A DNA stretch of 36,216 nt from Candidatus Gastranaerophilales bacterium (GTDB taxonomy: Bacteria > Cyanobacteriota > Vampirovibrionia > Gastranaerophilales > Gastranaerophilaceae), in assembly GCA_944326535.1 (NCBI GenBank), contig CALVEJ010000014.1:1-36216 (forward strand), written 5' to 3'. A program made the translations under genes and the position numbers. Positions within the stretch are counted from its first letter, which is position 1; every line of letters begins with the position of its first letter. Under the pieces are notes generated by a model. It did not search any database, was not told the DNA's origin, and worked only from the letters and a program-made list of their open reading frames with translations. Below are positions 23,982 to 33,000 of this stretch, in pieces.

Positions 23982-24010
23982 ATTTTACAGTTCATATATA
24001 TACCTGTCAA
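23982..24010 (-). promoter_or_regulatory. Consensus promoter of the riboswitch operon
   Basis: On the minus strand a perfect -35 TTGACA (24010-24005), a 17-base spacer and -10 TAAAAT (23987-23982). Transcription would start near 23975, at the 5' edge of the riboswitch, giving a leader of about 178 bases before the ATG at 23797. Confidence 0.85.
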
Positions 24011-24056
24011 ATCAAAGATAAAATACTAAAACAGAAATACTGATTAGTCACTGTTA

Positions 24057-25631
24057 TCAGTTTTTAACAGTCTTTTTGTCCTCATATAAAAAGAATACAA
24101 ACGGAAGAATAAGAGCAACCGCCAGAGCAAAATACCTGAATGTCTCTACATACCCCCACAGAGTTGCCTGCTGCTTGAGCATATTATATATCTGGCCCTG
24201 TGCCATATGAAATGCTGTATTGTATTCCGCATTGTTCGCCATAAATGAAGAAGCCAGGGCATTCAGCCTTTCGACATAAACATTATTATTATCATTCAAA
24301 AACTTGACCATTGTCATCTGGTGAATTTGTGAAAATCTTGAAATCATCGTCGTTGCAATTGATGTACCTATTGCAGCTCCAACGTTTTTTACAAGGTTTT
24401 GAAGACCGGCAGCATTTGTCTGGTCTTTATTTGGCAAAGTAGCACAGGAAATATTTGAAAGGGGAACCATTGTCAAAAGCATACCAAGACCAAAAGTGAA
24501 ATTCGGAATCGCAATATTTGCAAGAGCAATAGATGTATTAATCTCGCCAAACATCAAACTGCCCGCAGCAAGAATAACAAGTCCTATGACAACAACCGGT
24601 CTGACTCCAAGCTTAATTACAAGAACTCCGGACAGTACCGAAGCAATAAGACAGCCCGCACCCCTTGGCACCATAGAAACTCCGCTCATAAAAGCGGAAT
24701 ATCCCATCAATGATTGCAGCATTGACGGCAAAATTGATGATGATGCCATCATAACGCCCATCAGGACAACTTGTCCCATTGTTCCTATCAAAAAGTTATG
24801 ATTTTTCAGAATTGAGAGATTAATCAAGCCGGTTTTGGATTTGTTCTTATATATTTGTATACAAACAAATATAACCAGACATATCATAGAGAATATGAAC
24901 AATTTTGTTATCCATGGTGAACCAAACCAGTCATTATCATTACCTTTTTCAAGTACAATTTGCAAACTTAAAAGCCACAACGCCATAAATGTAAATCCGG
25001 AAAAATCCATCTTTACACCGGATTGTTTCCTTGAATAAGGCGGTTCTTCTATATATTTTACGGAAAGGTAAAACGTTATTAACCCAAAAGGAATATTGAT
25101 AAAATAAATCCATGGCCATGAATAAGTTTCTGTAATCCAACCGCCGACAGCCGGTCCCATGATAGGAGCAAGTACAACACCCAGTCCAAAAACCGACATT
25201 GCAGCAGGAAGTTTGTCCTTTGGAAATATTTCAAAGATTATCGCCTGTGCAATAGGCATAATACCGCCGCCGCCAATACCCTGCAAAATTCTTGAAACAA
25301 GCATCATCGGCATAGATGTAGAAATACCGCAGAGTATTGATGCAACTGTAAAAATTACAATACTAAGCAAAAAATACTGTTTTCTGCCAATCAGTTTGCA
25401 GAAAAAATCAACTGTCGGAATAATAACACCGCTTGCAACAAGATAGCTTGTAATAATCCATGTAGATTCATGCTGGCTTACAGAAAAAGAGCCTGCCATG
25501 TGCGGAAGTGCAACGTTAGAAATCGTTTCATCCAGAGCAAACATAAATATGGAAAGCATTATAGGAATCATTGCAATCCATGGATTTACCTGAAACTTCC
25601 ATTCTTCTGCTGCAGCAATGTTTTGCGACAT
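24057..25631 (-). CDS. DHA2-family (EmrB/QacA) MFS multidrug exporter
   Basis: 524 residues with 14 predicted transmembrane segments, the size of the drug:H+ antiporter-2 family. FMFALDETISNVALPHMAGSF is the TM1 signature of EmrB-type exporters (LDxTIxNVALP), and GLGVVLAPIMGPAVGGWI is antiporter motif C in TM5. IGRKQYF corresponds to motif A. It exports toxic compounds using the proton gradient; substrates are unknown, and no HlyD/EmrA adaptor gene is next to it. The start has GAGAG 8 bases upstream of the ATG. The promoter region contains two overlapping palindromes and a MarR gene lies directly upstream. Confidence 0.93.
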   Translation of the reverse strand: MSQNIAAAEEWKFQVNPWIAMIPIMLSIFMFALDETISNVALPHMAGSFSVSQHESTWIITSYLVASGVIIPTVDFFCKLIGRKQYFLLSIVIFTVASILCGISTSMPMMLVSRILQGIGGGGIMPIAQAIIFEIFPKDKLPAAMSVFGLGVVLAPIMGPAVGGWITETYSWPWIYFINIPFGLITFYLSVKYIEEPPYSRKQSGVKMDFSGFTFMALWLLSLQIVLEKGNDNDWFGSPWITKLFIFSMICLVIFVCIQIYKNKSKTGLINLSILKNHNFLIGTMGQVVLMGVMMASSSILPSMLQSLMGYSAFMSGVSMVPRGAGCLIASVLSGVLVIKLGVRPVVVIGLVILAAGSLMFGEINTSIALANIAIPNFTFGLGMLLTMVPLSNISCATLPNKDQTNAAGLQNLVKNVGAAIGTSIATTMISRFSQIHQMTMVKFLNDNNNVYVERLNALASSFMANNAEYNTAFHMAQGQIYNMLKQQATLWGYVETFRYFALAVALILPFVFFLYEDKKTVKN

Positions 25632-25647
25632 AATTTATTCTCTCTTT

Positions 25648-25670
25648 TGTAGATTTATCTACAAGTAGAT
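25648..25670. promoter_or_regulatory. Double palindromic operator at the exporter promoter
   Basis: TGTAGATTTATCTACA (25648-25663) is a perfect 7-2-7 palindrome. It overlaps ATCTACAAGTAGAT (25657-25670), a perfect 6-2-6 palindrome, giving three alternating GTAGAT half sites. It lies 17-39 bases upstream of the exporter ATG, over the probable promoter. This suits binding of the MarR dimer encoded next door. Confidence 0.8.
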
Positions 25671-25704
25671 TTAAAAACAAAGTTCAAAAAAAAGCAAGCT
25701 TTAT

Positions 25705-26160
25705 TTAATCGAATTTTATATTAAATTTATCCGTACAATTTTTTCTTATAACTTGAAGCAGCCTAATAACATCGTTGATTTGGATATTTAACTGAGGATT
25801 GGTATCCTGAATGTATTTATCTATTTCAGCACGCATTTTGTTGTAAAGTTCAAGACCTTCAGGCGTAATTATATTTTTGGTAATAGTTTTCGATTTTTGT
25901 CTGATAGGCTTTCGTAAAACAAAATTTTTTTCCTCAAGAGATTTTAAAAACCTGCCAGTATGCGCTCTGCCTTTTAAAATCATTTTTGCCAGATCAATTT
26001 GAATAATATCCGGTTTTTGATATAAACAATCAAGAACAATAAATTCATCCGGTGAAATCGGGAAATTGCATTGTTCAAAATAGCATTTTGTAGCTTCGTG
26101 CAAAACTCTCGAAGTAAGCTCCAATTCATACGGTAATGTTTTTGTATAATGATCAACCAT
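25705..26160 (-). CDS. MarR-family transcriptional regulator
   Basis: 151 residues. The winged helix core is PDIIQIDLAKMILKGRAHTGRFLKSLEEKNFVLRKP, with the recognition helix at GRAHTGRFLKSLEEK, and the long terminal helices mediate dimerisation, as in MarR/SlyA. It very likely represses the exporter at 24057-25631, which starts 73 bases downstream, through the double palindrome at 25648-25670. A TATTAT-N5-ATAATA inverted repeat in its own leader (about 26188-26204) might serve autoregulation. The Shine-Dalgarno is weak (AAGAG close to the ATG). Confidence 0.92.
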   Translation of the reverse strand: MVDHYTKTLPYELELTSRVLHEATKCYFEQCNFPISPDEFIVLDCLYQKPDIIQIDLAKMILKGRAHTGRFLKSLEEKNFVLRKPIRQKSKTITKNIITPEGLELYNKMRAEIDKYIQDTNPQLNIQINDVIRLLQVIRKNCTDKFNIKFD

Positions 26161-26216
26161 CTCTTATCACCACAAACTCACAAATATATTATACACGATA
26201 ATACACATCTTATTAT

Positions 26217-26822
26217 TTATTTTACAAACTTTAAAAAATGCTCACTTTTTACCCAGTTTCCAAATTCCATATTTTCCAGTCCGGGTTCTACAAATTTTTC
26301 AATAACATACTTTTCTATAAAATGATCAATAAACTGGATAGAAACGCCAAGCGCAACAAAACATCCGGCAGCACTAACCAATTTCGTTTTAAACAATCTG
26401 TTGCGCTGTCTTTGCTTTAATAATGCTTTAATTGAGTCCTCAACGTATCCTTCTATAGTGTTTTTATCCTTTTCAAAGTTGTGTTTTGTGTTTTCATAAA
26501 ATTTCATCAATTTATCAGATACACCGGCAGGGCGTTTGTTTTGCAGCAGATCTTTTCTTATTGCAAAGATTTCATCAATATTCTTATTCGCATATTCTTC
26601 AACGCTTTTGAGTTTTTTGTCCGTCAATTTTTCGCCATGTTTTGAACCAAACAGCCAGCGGCCTATCAATTTAACCGGATTTTTTGTTTTAAAAGATTTT
26701 TCTCTATCAAGAAGATGTTGTTTCAAGTGTTCATTGAATTCTGTTTTGAAACCTTCAATATTGTCATTGTAATCTTGCAGTCTGTAGGTTGGGCATACCT
26801 GCCCAACAAAAGATATGGTCAT
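26217..26822 (-). CDS. Hypothetical membrane protein whose 5' end is repeat-derived
   Basis: From the ATG at 26822 the protein has 201 residues. A charged helical region (EFNEHLKQHLLDREKSFK; KSVEEYANKNIDEIFAI) precedes one transmembrane segment (LVSAAGCFVALGVSIQFI) about 50 residues before the C-terminus. The N-terminus TISFVGQVCPTYRLQ is encoded by the GTTGGGCA hairpin repeat, and the ATG directly follows the border AGATTAGAT of the modular repeat; no Shine-Dalgarno is visible. An in-frame GTG at 26888 lies wholly inside the repeat. The native start may therefore have been lost, or the repeat now supplies the start and an ISFxG-type tag. It is possibly a gene with a remodelled 5' end. Confidence 0.65.
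   Translation of the reverse strand: MTISFVGQVCPTYRLQDYNDNIEGFKTEFNEHLKQHLLDREKSFKTKNPVKLIGRWLFGSKHGEKLTDKKLKSVEEYANKNIDEIFAIRKDLLQNKRPAGVSDKLMKFYENTKHNFEKDKNTIEGYVEDSIKALLKQRQRNRLFKTKLVSAAGCFVALGVSIQFIDHFIEKYVIEKFVEPGLENMEFGNWVKSEHFLKFVK
26786..26814. repeat. GTTGGGCA/TGCCCAAC hairpin repeat, intact copy
   Basis: GTTGGGCA and TGCCCAAC form a perfect 8-bp stem around four bases, flanked by TGTAG and ACAAA. A diverged copy is at 752-778. Here it lies inside the reading frame of the minus-strand gene and encodes FVGQVCPTY. Confidence 0.7.
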
Positions 26823-26995
26823 ATCTAATCTAGTGTCGCAATTGCCGCCTCTAGCCGCCCGCCCAGCAGTGGAGGGCGTGGACGTCACTGTTCACCTTTG
26901 ACTTCTTTTGCCTGAATCTTTGATTCAGTGCAAAATGTCTTCACGAACAGTGAACAAATGACACTCAAAAATTGTAAAAATTTTTTCATAAAATT
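26821..26995 (-). repeat. Modular intergenic repeat, copy 3
   Basis: On the minus strand AATTTTTGAGTGTCATTTG (about 26974-26956) begins the element and GCGACACTAGATTAGAT (26837-26821) ends it, as in copies 1 and 2. The interior is unrelated and forms its own nested hairpin: TCACTGTTC (26885-26893) with GAACAGTGA (26945-26953), TTTTGC (26906-26911) with GCAAAA (26930-26935), and CTGAATC-AAA-GATTCAG (26912-26928; the loop is written for the stem's own bases). A GC-rich stretch lies near 26848-26880. Confidence 0.72.
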
Positions 26996-27058
26996 ATAAA
27001 ATACTAACAAATGTAAATATTCAGGATTTTTAAACAACTAGTTAAATTAGGAGACAGA

Positions 27059-28546
27059 ATGAAAGTATATTTAAACACTACAACAAAAACCAACTATTCT
27101 AACAATTTAAACCGGCATAACAATATAAACAGCCCTTATTCAACCTTCTTTCAAAGCTGTGATAAATTAGAACTTACTACCGGAATGAATAAAAGTCTTT
27201 CATTTAAAGCAACATTTTTGAAACATATTGCTGCCGGAATCTCCGCAGGAGCCGCAAGCGGTGCTGCAATAGGAACAAAAGCCGGTGGTGTAGTTGATTT
27301 AGGGACGGCAGGGGCAACTTTAGGCATACCAACTGCTACCGGAGCAACTGCAGGAACAGTTATAGGGGGTGTAGTAGGAGCAATCGGAGGAACAGTCTCA
27401 TACTTTACTTGTAAAAGCCGTGAAGAAATAAAAAAAGCGGCTGCGGAAGAAGCTGAAAAAATACAAAAAGAAAAAGAGGCTCTGGAGGCAAAAGCAAAAG
27501 CGCTTGAAGAACAACAAAACCTTGCAGATGCAAAAAACAAAGAAGCCCTTGAAAAAAAGCAAGCTCAACTTAATGAATTAAAAGAACAAAACAGGATTTT
27601 AGCAAAATTTGCCGATAAAAAATATGAAGAAGCTAACGGTTATGGATTGGGCAGAATTGCAGGGTATTATGAAGATAAAAATTTTCTAAATGCTGCATTT
27701 ATTTCACCTTATAAAAAAAGCTATAATCCCGAAACAAAATACGAATCCTACAATGTTCCTAACGGAGTATTGCTGTACGGCACTTCAGGAAATGGTAAAA
27801 CAACATTAGCAGAAGGTATTATTGAAGAATTAATGAATACAACCGATACAGAGTATTACAATTTATCTGATTTAAAAAGATCAAAACTGGAGGATAAACT
27901 CAGTGAAATAAAAGAAAAAGCACAACTAGATTGGATAAATAATAATAAAAGAACAATTATATTTTTAGATGAATTTGACGGATTTGCGCCAAATCCCAAT
28001 ATTATCAAAAGAAAACTTCAAGGCGATGAAACAGAAAATCCGTCAAACGGCTATCTTAAAAATTTTATGAACGATTGTTCGCAGTTCGGTATTACCATAA
28101 TTGCAACAACAAACTACCCGAGGAATATTGAAAAACCATTCATTGATAATGATAGCAGATTTTCTGTAAGAACAGCAATAGAACCGCCACAAGCTGAAGA
28201 TATTACACAAATTTTAAATTACTATCTTAAAGGAGTAACAGATAATACCGTTAATTTGGAAGAAATTACAGATATTTTAATCCAAAAAACAGATCGAAAT
28301 AAAGCTATGTTCTCTTCTTCAAAAATCGAAAAACTTGCGCAAAAAGCAAAAGATCAGGCAAAAAAAGAAAAAAGATTTGTTTCACAAGAAGATTTGTTAA
28401 AAATAGCAAATAAAACCAATCCGAATATTGATAGTGACGATATAGAAAACTTCAAAGAAGATTTTGAATTTATAACTAATATGACATATGAAGAATATCT
28501 TGAGGAAAAAGAAGAATATAACAAACAAGAAAATACTGAGGAATAA
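27059..28546 (+). CDS. AAA+ ATPase with N-terminal Phe tag, Gly-rich membrane segment and coiled coil
   Basis: 495 residues. Layout: SLSFKA tag at 46-51; a Gly/Ala-rich hydrophobic region at ~56-115 (ISAGAASGAAIGTKAGG; TVIGGVVGAIGGTVSYF), probably a membrane-inserted Gly-zipper hairpin; a coiled coil at ~118-182; then an AAA+ module. Walker A is GTSGNGKTT (241-249), Walker B IIFLDEFD (300-307), sensor 1 TTNYP with N352, and the Arg finger candidate R367 in DNDSRF. The module resembles FtsH/Cdc48-type AAA domains, but no protease domain follows. It heads a four-gene operon and is homologous to the third gene, which lacks the catalytic residues. TTAGGAG precedes the ATG by 6 bases. Confidence 0.88.
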   Translation: MKVYLNTTTKTNYSNNLNRHNNINSPYSTFFQSCDKLELTTGMNKSLSFKATFLKHIAAGISAGAASGAAIGTKAGGVVDLGTAGATLGIPTATGATAGTVIGGVVGAIGGTVSYFTCKSREEIKKAAAEEAEKIQKEKEALEAKAKALEEQQNLADAKNKEALEKKQAQLNELKEQNRILAKFADKKYEEANGYGLGRIAGYYEDKNFLNAAFISPYKKSYNPETKYESYNVPNGVLLYGTSGNGKTTLAEGIIEELMNTTDTEYYNLSDLKRSKLEDKLSEIKEKAQLDWINNNKRTIIFLDEFDGFAPNPNIIKRKLQGDETENPSNGYLKNFMNDCSQFGITIIATTNYPRNIEKPFIDNDSRFSVRTAIEPPQAEDITQILNYYLKGVTDNTVNLEEITDILIQKTDRNKAMFSSSKIEKLAQKAKDQAKKEKRFVSQEDLLKIANKTNPNIDSDDIENFKEDFEFITNMTYEEYLEEKEEYNKQENTEE

Positions 28547-28548
28547 AT

Positions 28549-29151
28549 TTGTCCGCACCTGTTTTTTCAAACTTTTATAAACAAATAGCAGCAGTTGATA
28601 AAACAAATTATCAACCATCTGCTGCATCAAAGAAAAAACACGGATATATTCTGCCATTAACACTTGCAGGAACTGCTGCCGGCATTATTCAACCTTCTTT
28701 AAAAGTCTGCAAAAACATTAACATGCAATACGCCATTTTTGCCAAAGAAAAGTTAAAGTCAATAATGACAGAAGAATTTGATCAAGCACACAGACATCAG
28801 TGCATACCCAAATTCAGCAAAAACCCTATTACGCATATAAAACAAATTCAAAACAGTATAAAAAATTATGATGAAGATATCTTCAGTTACCAAGAAAGTC
28901 TTTCTAAATCAAAAAACAATATTGAACTTGAAAAAGCAATTGTAAATACCCAAAAGAAGAAACTTCAACTGCAAAAGTTTCTAGCTGAGTATAAATATAT
29001 TTTTAAAGATATAAACCTGCAATTTAAAGCAAAAATACATGAAAGATTTGTAAAAAAAGCTATTATCGGAATTTTAATCTGGTCAACAATCGGCACTCTT
29101 GCGGGAATTGCATTAGATAAAACAACAGAAAAAAGGGCAACTGCAAAGTGA
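28549..29151 (+). CDS. Two-TM hypothetical protein in the AAA+ operon
   Basis: 200 residues. The start is TTG at 28549 with GAGGA 6 bases upstream, two bases after the ATPase stop. A hydrophobic segment lies at ~32-50 (YILPLTLAGTAAGIIQPSL) and another at ~170-190 (AIIGILIWSTIGTLAGIAL). Between them is a ~120-residue, Lys-rich, probably coiled helical domain (HIKQIQNSIKNYDEDIF, NIELEKAIVNTQKKKLQLQ). With both ends in the membrane the helical part would lie on one side (inference). No family is recognised. Its stop overlaps the GTG start of the next gene. Confidence 0.8.
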   Translation: MSAPVFSNFYKQIAAVDKTNYQPSAASKKKHGYILPLTLAGTAAGIIQPSLKVCKNINMQYAIFAKEKLKSIMTEEFDQAHRHQCIPKFSKNPITHIKQIQNSIKNYDEDIFSYQESLSKSKNNIELEKAIVNTQKKKLQLQKFLAEYKYIFKDINLQFKAKIHERFVKKAIIGILIWSTIGTLAGIALDKTTEKRATAK

Positions 29152-30077
29152 AAATAAGCTTAGTACAAAATACAATAAGACAATATCAACCTTCTCAACC
29201 ATTTAAGGGTAAAACCATAAACGGTCACTATTATACAGATCAAGAATATATTGATGCAATGAAATATAAATCACGCGGACAGGTTTATTGTTCAGACTTT
29301 ACCGACCGATACGGATTTTGGGAATATGTATTTACTCAAAAACCGGAAAAACATGCTAATGAAGTAAACAAGTGTATTAATGATATCAAAGAGGAGAAAA
29401 GACGAAAAAATGAGATAAGAGAAGAGAAATTGAGAGCAATAGAAAAAGAAAAACAGGAATTAGCAAAGAAAATAGAAGACATCGAAAAAAAAGAAAACTA
29501 CAGAAAAAAAATTATAGAAAAATATACAGACATTAACAAAAATACAGACCTGTTATCCTGTAACTTGTCGCAGGATAATATAGAACAATTATCTGAAGAA
29601 CTTTTTCATCCTTATGCCGAAAGTATTGCTGATGAGCTGCAATATCCTAATATACCGAACGGGGTACTAATAAAGGGTAACAACTCTGTACTGAATGAAA
29701 AAGCAGCAAAAGCTATAGCCCGCCAAATACAACAAGAAAACACAATATCAAACTTCCAACAAGTAATTTTTGACGGAAATATTGAAAAATTCCAAAATGA
29801 TTTACAAGAAATTAGGACAATTGCAAATCAAAAATATTCTCAAAAAAAAGAGATAACTATAATTTATATACCTAATTTTGATAAAATTGCCCTAAAGCCA
29901 AACAAAGCTGATTACGCAGCTGAATTAAACAGTTTTTTAAAAGTTTATATGTTAAATTGTGCTAAAAACGGATGCATTTTATTAGCCACAGCTAAAGACG
30001 AAAGCAAAATAGAATCTCCGTTTTTGATAAATAATAAACGATTCGGCGTCATTGTAAATTTAGAAAACGAGGATTAA
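29148..30077 (+). CDS. Inactive AAA+ paralogue (pseudo-ATPase)
   Basis: 309 residues, starting at a GTG that overlaps the previous stop (GTGA). The tag QPFKGK lies at 17-22 and a coiled coil at ~68-125. The C-terminal half aligns without large gaps to the first gene of the operon: NIPNGVLIKGNNSVLNEKAA (167-187) for NVPNGVLLYGTSGNGKTTLA, ITIIYIPNFDKI for RTIIFLDEFDGF, and ATAKDESKIESPFLINNKRF for ATTNYPRNIEKPFIDNDSRF. The Walker A Lys-Thr, both Walker B acids and the sensor Asn are lost, but the terminal Arg finger position is kept (KRF). It may form mixed rings with the active ATPase (inference). Confidence 0.88.
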   Translation: MKISLVQNTIRQYQPSQPFKGKTINGHYYTDQEYIDAMKYKSRGQVYCSDFTDRYGFWEYVFTQKPEKHANEVNKCINDIKEEKRRKNEIREEKLRAIEKEKQELAKKIEDIEKKENYRKKIIEKYTDINKNTDLLSCNLSQDNIEQLSEELFHPYAESIADELQYPNIPNGVLIKGNNSVLNEKAAKAIARQIQQENTISNFQQVIFDGNIEKFQNDLQEIRTIANQKYSQKKEITIIYIPNFDKIALKPNKADYAAELNSFLKVYMLNCAKNGCILLATAKDESKIESPFLINNKRFGVIVNLENED

Positions 30078-30078
30078 G

Positions 30079-33000
30079 ATGAAAGTTATAAAAAACTCAG
30101 CTCCGGGAAATATCCGGATTACAAATAAAAAAAACTCGTTTGATTTACCACAATTAAAAACAGTGCCAATAAATTATATTGGCACTAATAACACTGCACT
30201 GAGCAACTTCATATTTTCCGCAGCAAGAATATCTTTTGGACAAAATCAATTTCAACCCGACAAGGATATTACTCTTTTTAATGAGGAAGACGCAACCGGT
30301 TTTAGTATAAAACTTTTTAACGACATAAATAAATTTTTGACACAATATAAAAACGAAACTCCGGAATCCGAATCATTATACCTATTAAGCCAGGATAAAA
30401 AAGACAAAGCAATATCAAAAAAAAATATAACAATAATGAATAATGCTTCCGCAAAACAAGTAAATGCAGAACTTGTCGATATGTTTAACTTTGCGTATGC
30501 AAACAAAATTCAAACAAATATGAATACATATCTTTTTGACAATTCTGCTGCTGATGAAATAAAAGCAAAGAAAATCTATCTCTCTGACAATGCTTTTTCT
30601 TCAAAAAATGAAGCAGAAACAGTCTGGCTTAAAGATAATGCAGCAGCTGAAAATATTACAGCTAATAAAGTTTATCAAAGGAATAACTCTACAACTAATC
30701 AAATTACAACAAAAAACTTTTTTGCGGCAGACAATATTAACTGTGAAAATTTACACACAAACAGCATTTTGCTCAAAAATTTTGCTAATGTTGAAAATGC
30801 AATTATAGAAGACGGCGAAGTAGTCCTGTACAACAATGCAAAAATTAACAACTTAAATACCAAAAATTCCAAAATAATATTAAATAAAAATACATTAATT
30901 AAAAATATTACATCCGAAGACAATCTTACAATTACAGGCAATGGAACAATAGATGACATATTTATAAACGGCACTCATTTATTTCTCAACGGACCAGTAA
31001 AGATAAATGGAAAAATCAGGTTTTCAACTCCTGACGGAGTAGTAATAGCTCAAAAAGGCAAACAAAATATATTTCCCAAAATTGACTCATCAACAGTAGA
31101 AAACGGAATACTTCAGTTTCTAATCAGTGATAAAGATAATGTATATTTAGGAAACCCCAAAGATGTTTTTGCCTCAGGTTTAAGCATGCTGGGAAATAAC
31201 ATAGCAGAAGAAAAGAACAAAGAACAAATTCCCGTCTATTTAAAAGACAGCTCTATAATCTCAAAAATCAACAATAATCCTGAAATAAAAAGTCTTTACG
31301 TGGATTTTTACAAAAATAATCTGCAATTATTATCAAATAATGATAAAGCAAAAGTTTTCTCCTTGTTCTGGATAAAAAATGCAAAACTGGAAGAAAAAAA
31401 GCTGGCAGACTTGTGGATGGAAATATTGGGCAAACAAGCAGAATCAGTGCCGGACACCCAAAAAGCATATAAATTAAATAATCTCTCTGACAATGAAAGA
31501 AAACTTTTATTGGAAAAAACAACGCTTTACTGGTTCAAAAACATTTTGCCTCAAATAATAAAAGAACAAAATTTTAATGATTTTGATTGTTACAAACAAA
31601 ATTTGAACACAATTGAAGCATTATTAGCCAATCTAGATCAAGAGAAAGAAAATATCCCAAAGACCTTGACCGATAATAAAATTTTGTATGAAAAACTCAA
31701 TTCACTACAAATTGCTAACCAGTCTCTTCTTGATTTTTGGTTAAGTAACGACAATCCAGAATTTATACAGGATATTGAAACAGAAAGATTAAAACAACAG
31801 CTCTTGGATGAACTTTTGGAAAACAAAAACAGACTCCAAAAAATTATTAATATAACCAAAGATGAAATAAAAAATCAAAAAAACTTTATAAAAGCTTATG
31901 AATTTGCCTGTGATGATTTAATTAAAAATGAACCCGAGCTTGATAAATTGCAGCAAAAACTGCTTGAAAAATACAAAAAAAGCAAAGTGTTCTACCAAAT
32001 TATTTTAGAAACATCAAATAAAACAAATGATACAAAAAAAATAGAAATTGAAATAATAAAAATCTTGCAATCTTTGACGAATGAATACAGACAATTATCC
32101 ATTGATGCAAGAAGAAATATATTTGATAAAACCTTGAATATAGCAAATGTAATAACAGCAAAGCCGAACACAGAGTTAGACAACTATATAAACTTTGTAT
32201 TCACCGCTCTATCAAAAAATATTCCCCAAATGACAAAAGAAGAACTGTTTGATTTTGTAAATAATACAAATGCTTTTAAAAACTTTGTAAGCAAAAATTC
32301 TGTATATTTCAGCGACTACTGGCTTGATATGGTGAAAACAGCATACCAATTTTATGATACAAAAATGCTTGATATGATTACCAAAAACAATCTTAAATTG
32401 TTATATTCCAATGAACAAAACAAGAAAAATGCCTCAAATAAAATAGCGGAATTTGTAAACACACTACAAAAAAATTCGGCTGACACAATTGAACAAAAAG
32501 AATTTATCTCTCGTTTCAAAGATAATATCAATTTTAAAAAATTGATGAATAATAGCGGCATAGATCAGAAAAAAGCACTAACCGACTTGTTAATGACAGA
32601 AGCTTTAAATGAAAACTTATATCTAAATCGTCTTAATTCCTACCCCGAATCTATTACTCCGGAGTTTGTAAAAGAAAATCTCGATTTAACTGACAAATAC
32701 CTTGTCCTGCTAGACAAAGACTATTCGGATATGTCTATTAAGGAAAAGTACCAGACTATTTCAAAAGTGCCGGATGAAGAATTCAGATTAATGAACCAAT
32801 TAATTCTTAATGATTGGAAAAAACACGAACTCCAAAATCTTTTAAATAATAAATTTGTATTAATGCAGCTTGAATATAATGCCAATGCACAAAGTAAAAA
32901 CATAAAAGATAATTTAGAAACAATAAATCTTAATCTTAACAATATAAGAATAAATATTGCAGGTCAAAATTATACTTTGCAAGAAATAGCCTCAAACCTT

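Noticed and set aside
27059-28546. FtsH-type protease
   Set aside because: The AAA core is similar, but there is no HExxH protease domain after it.
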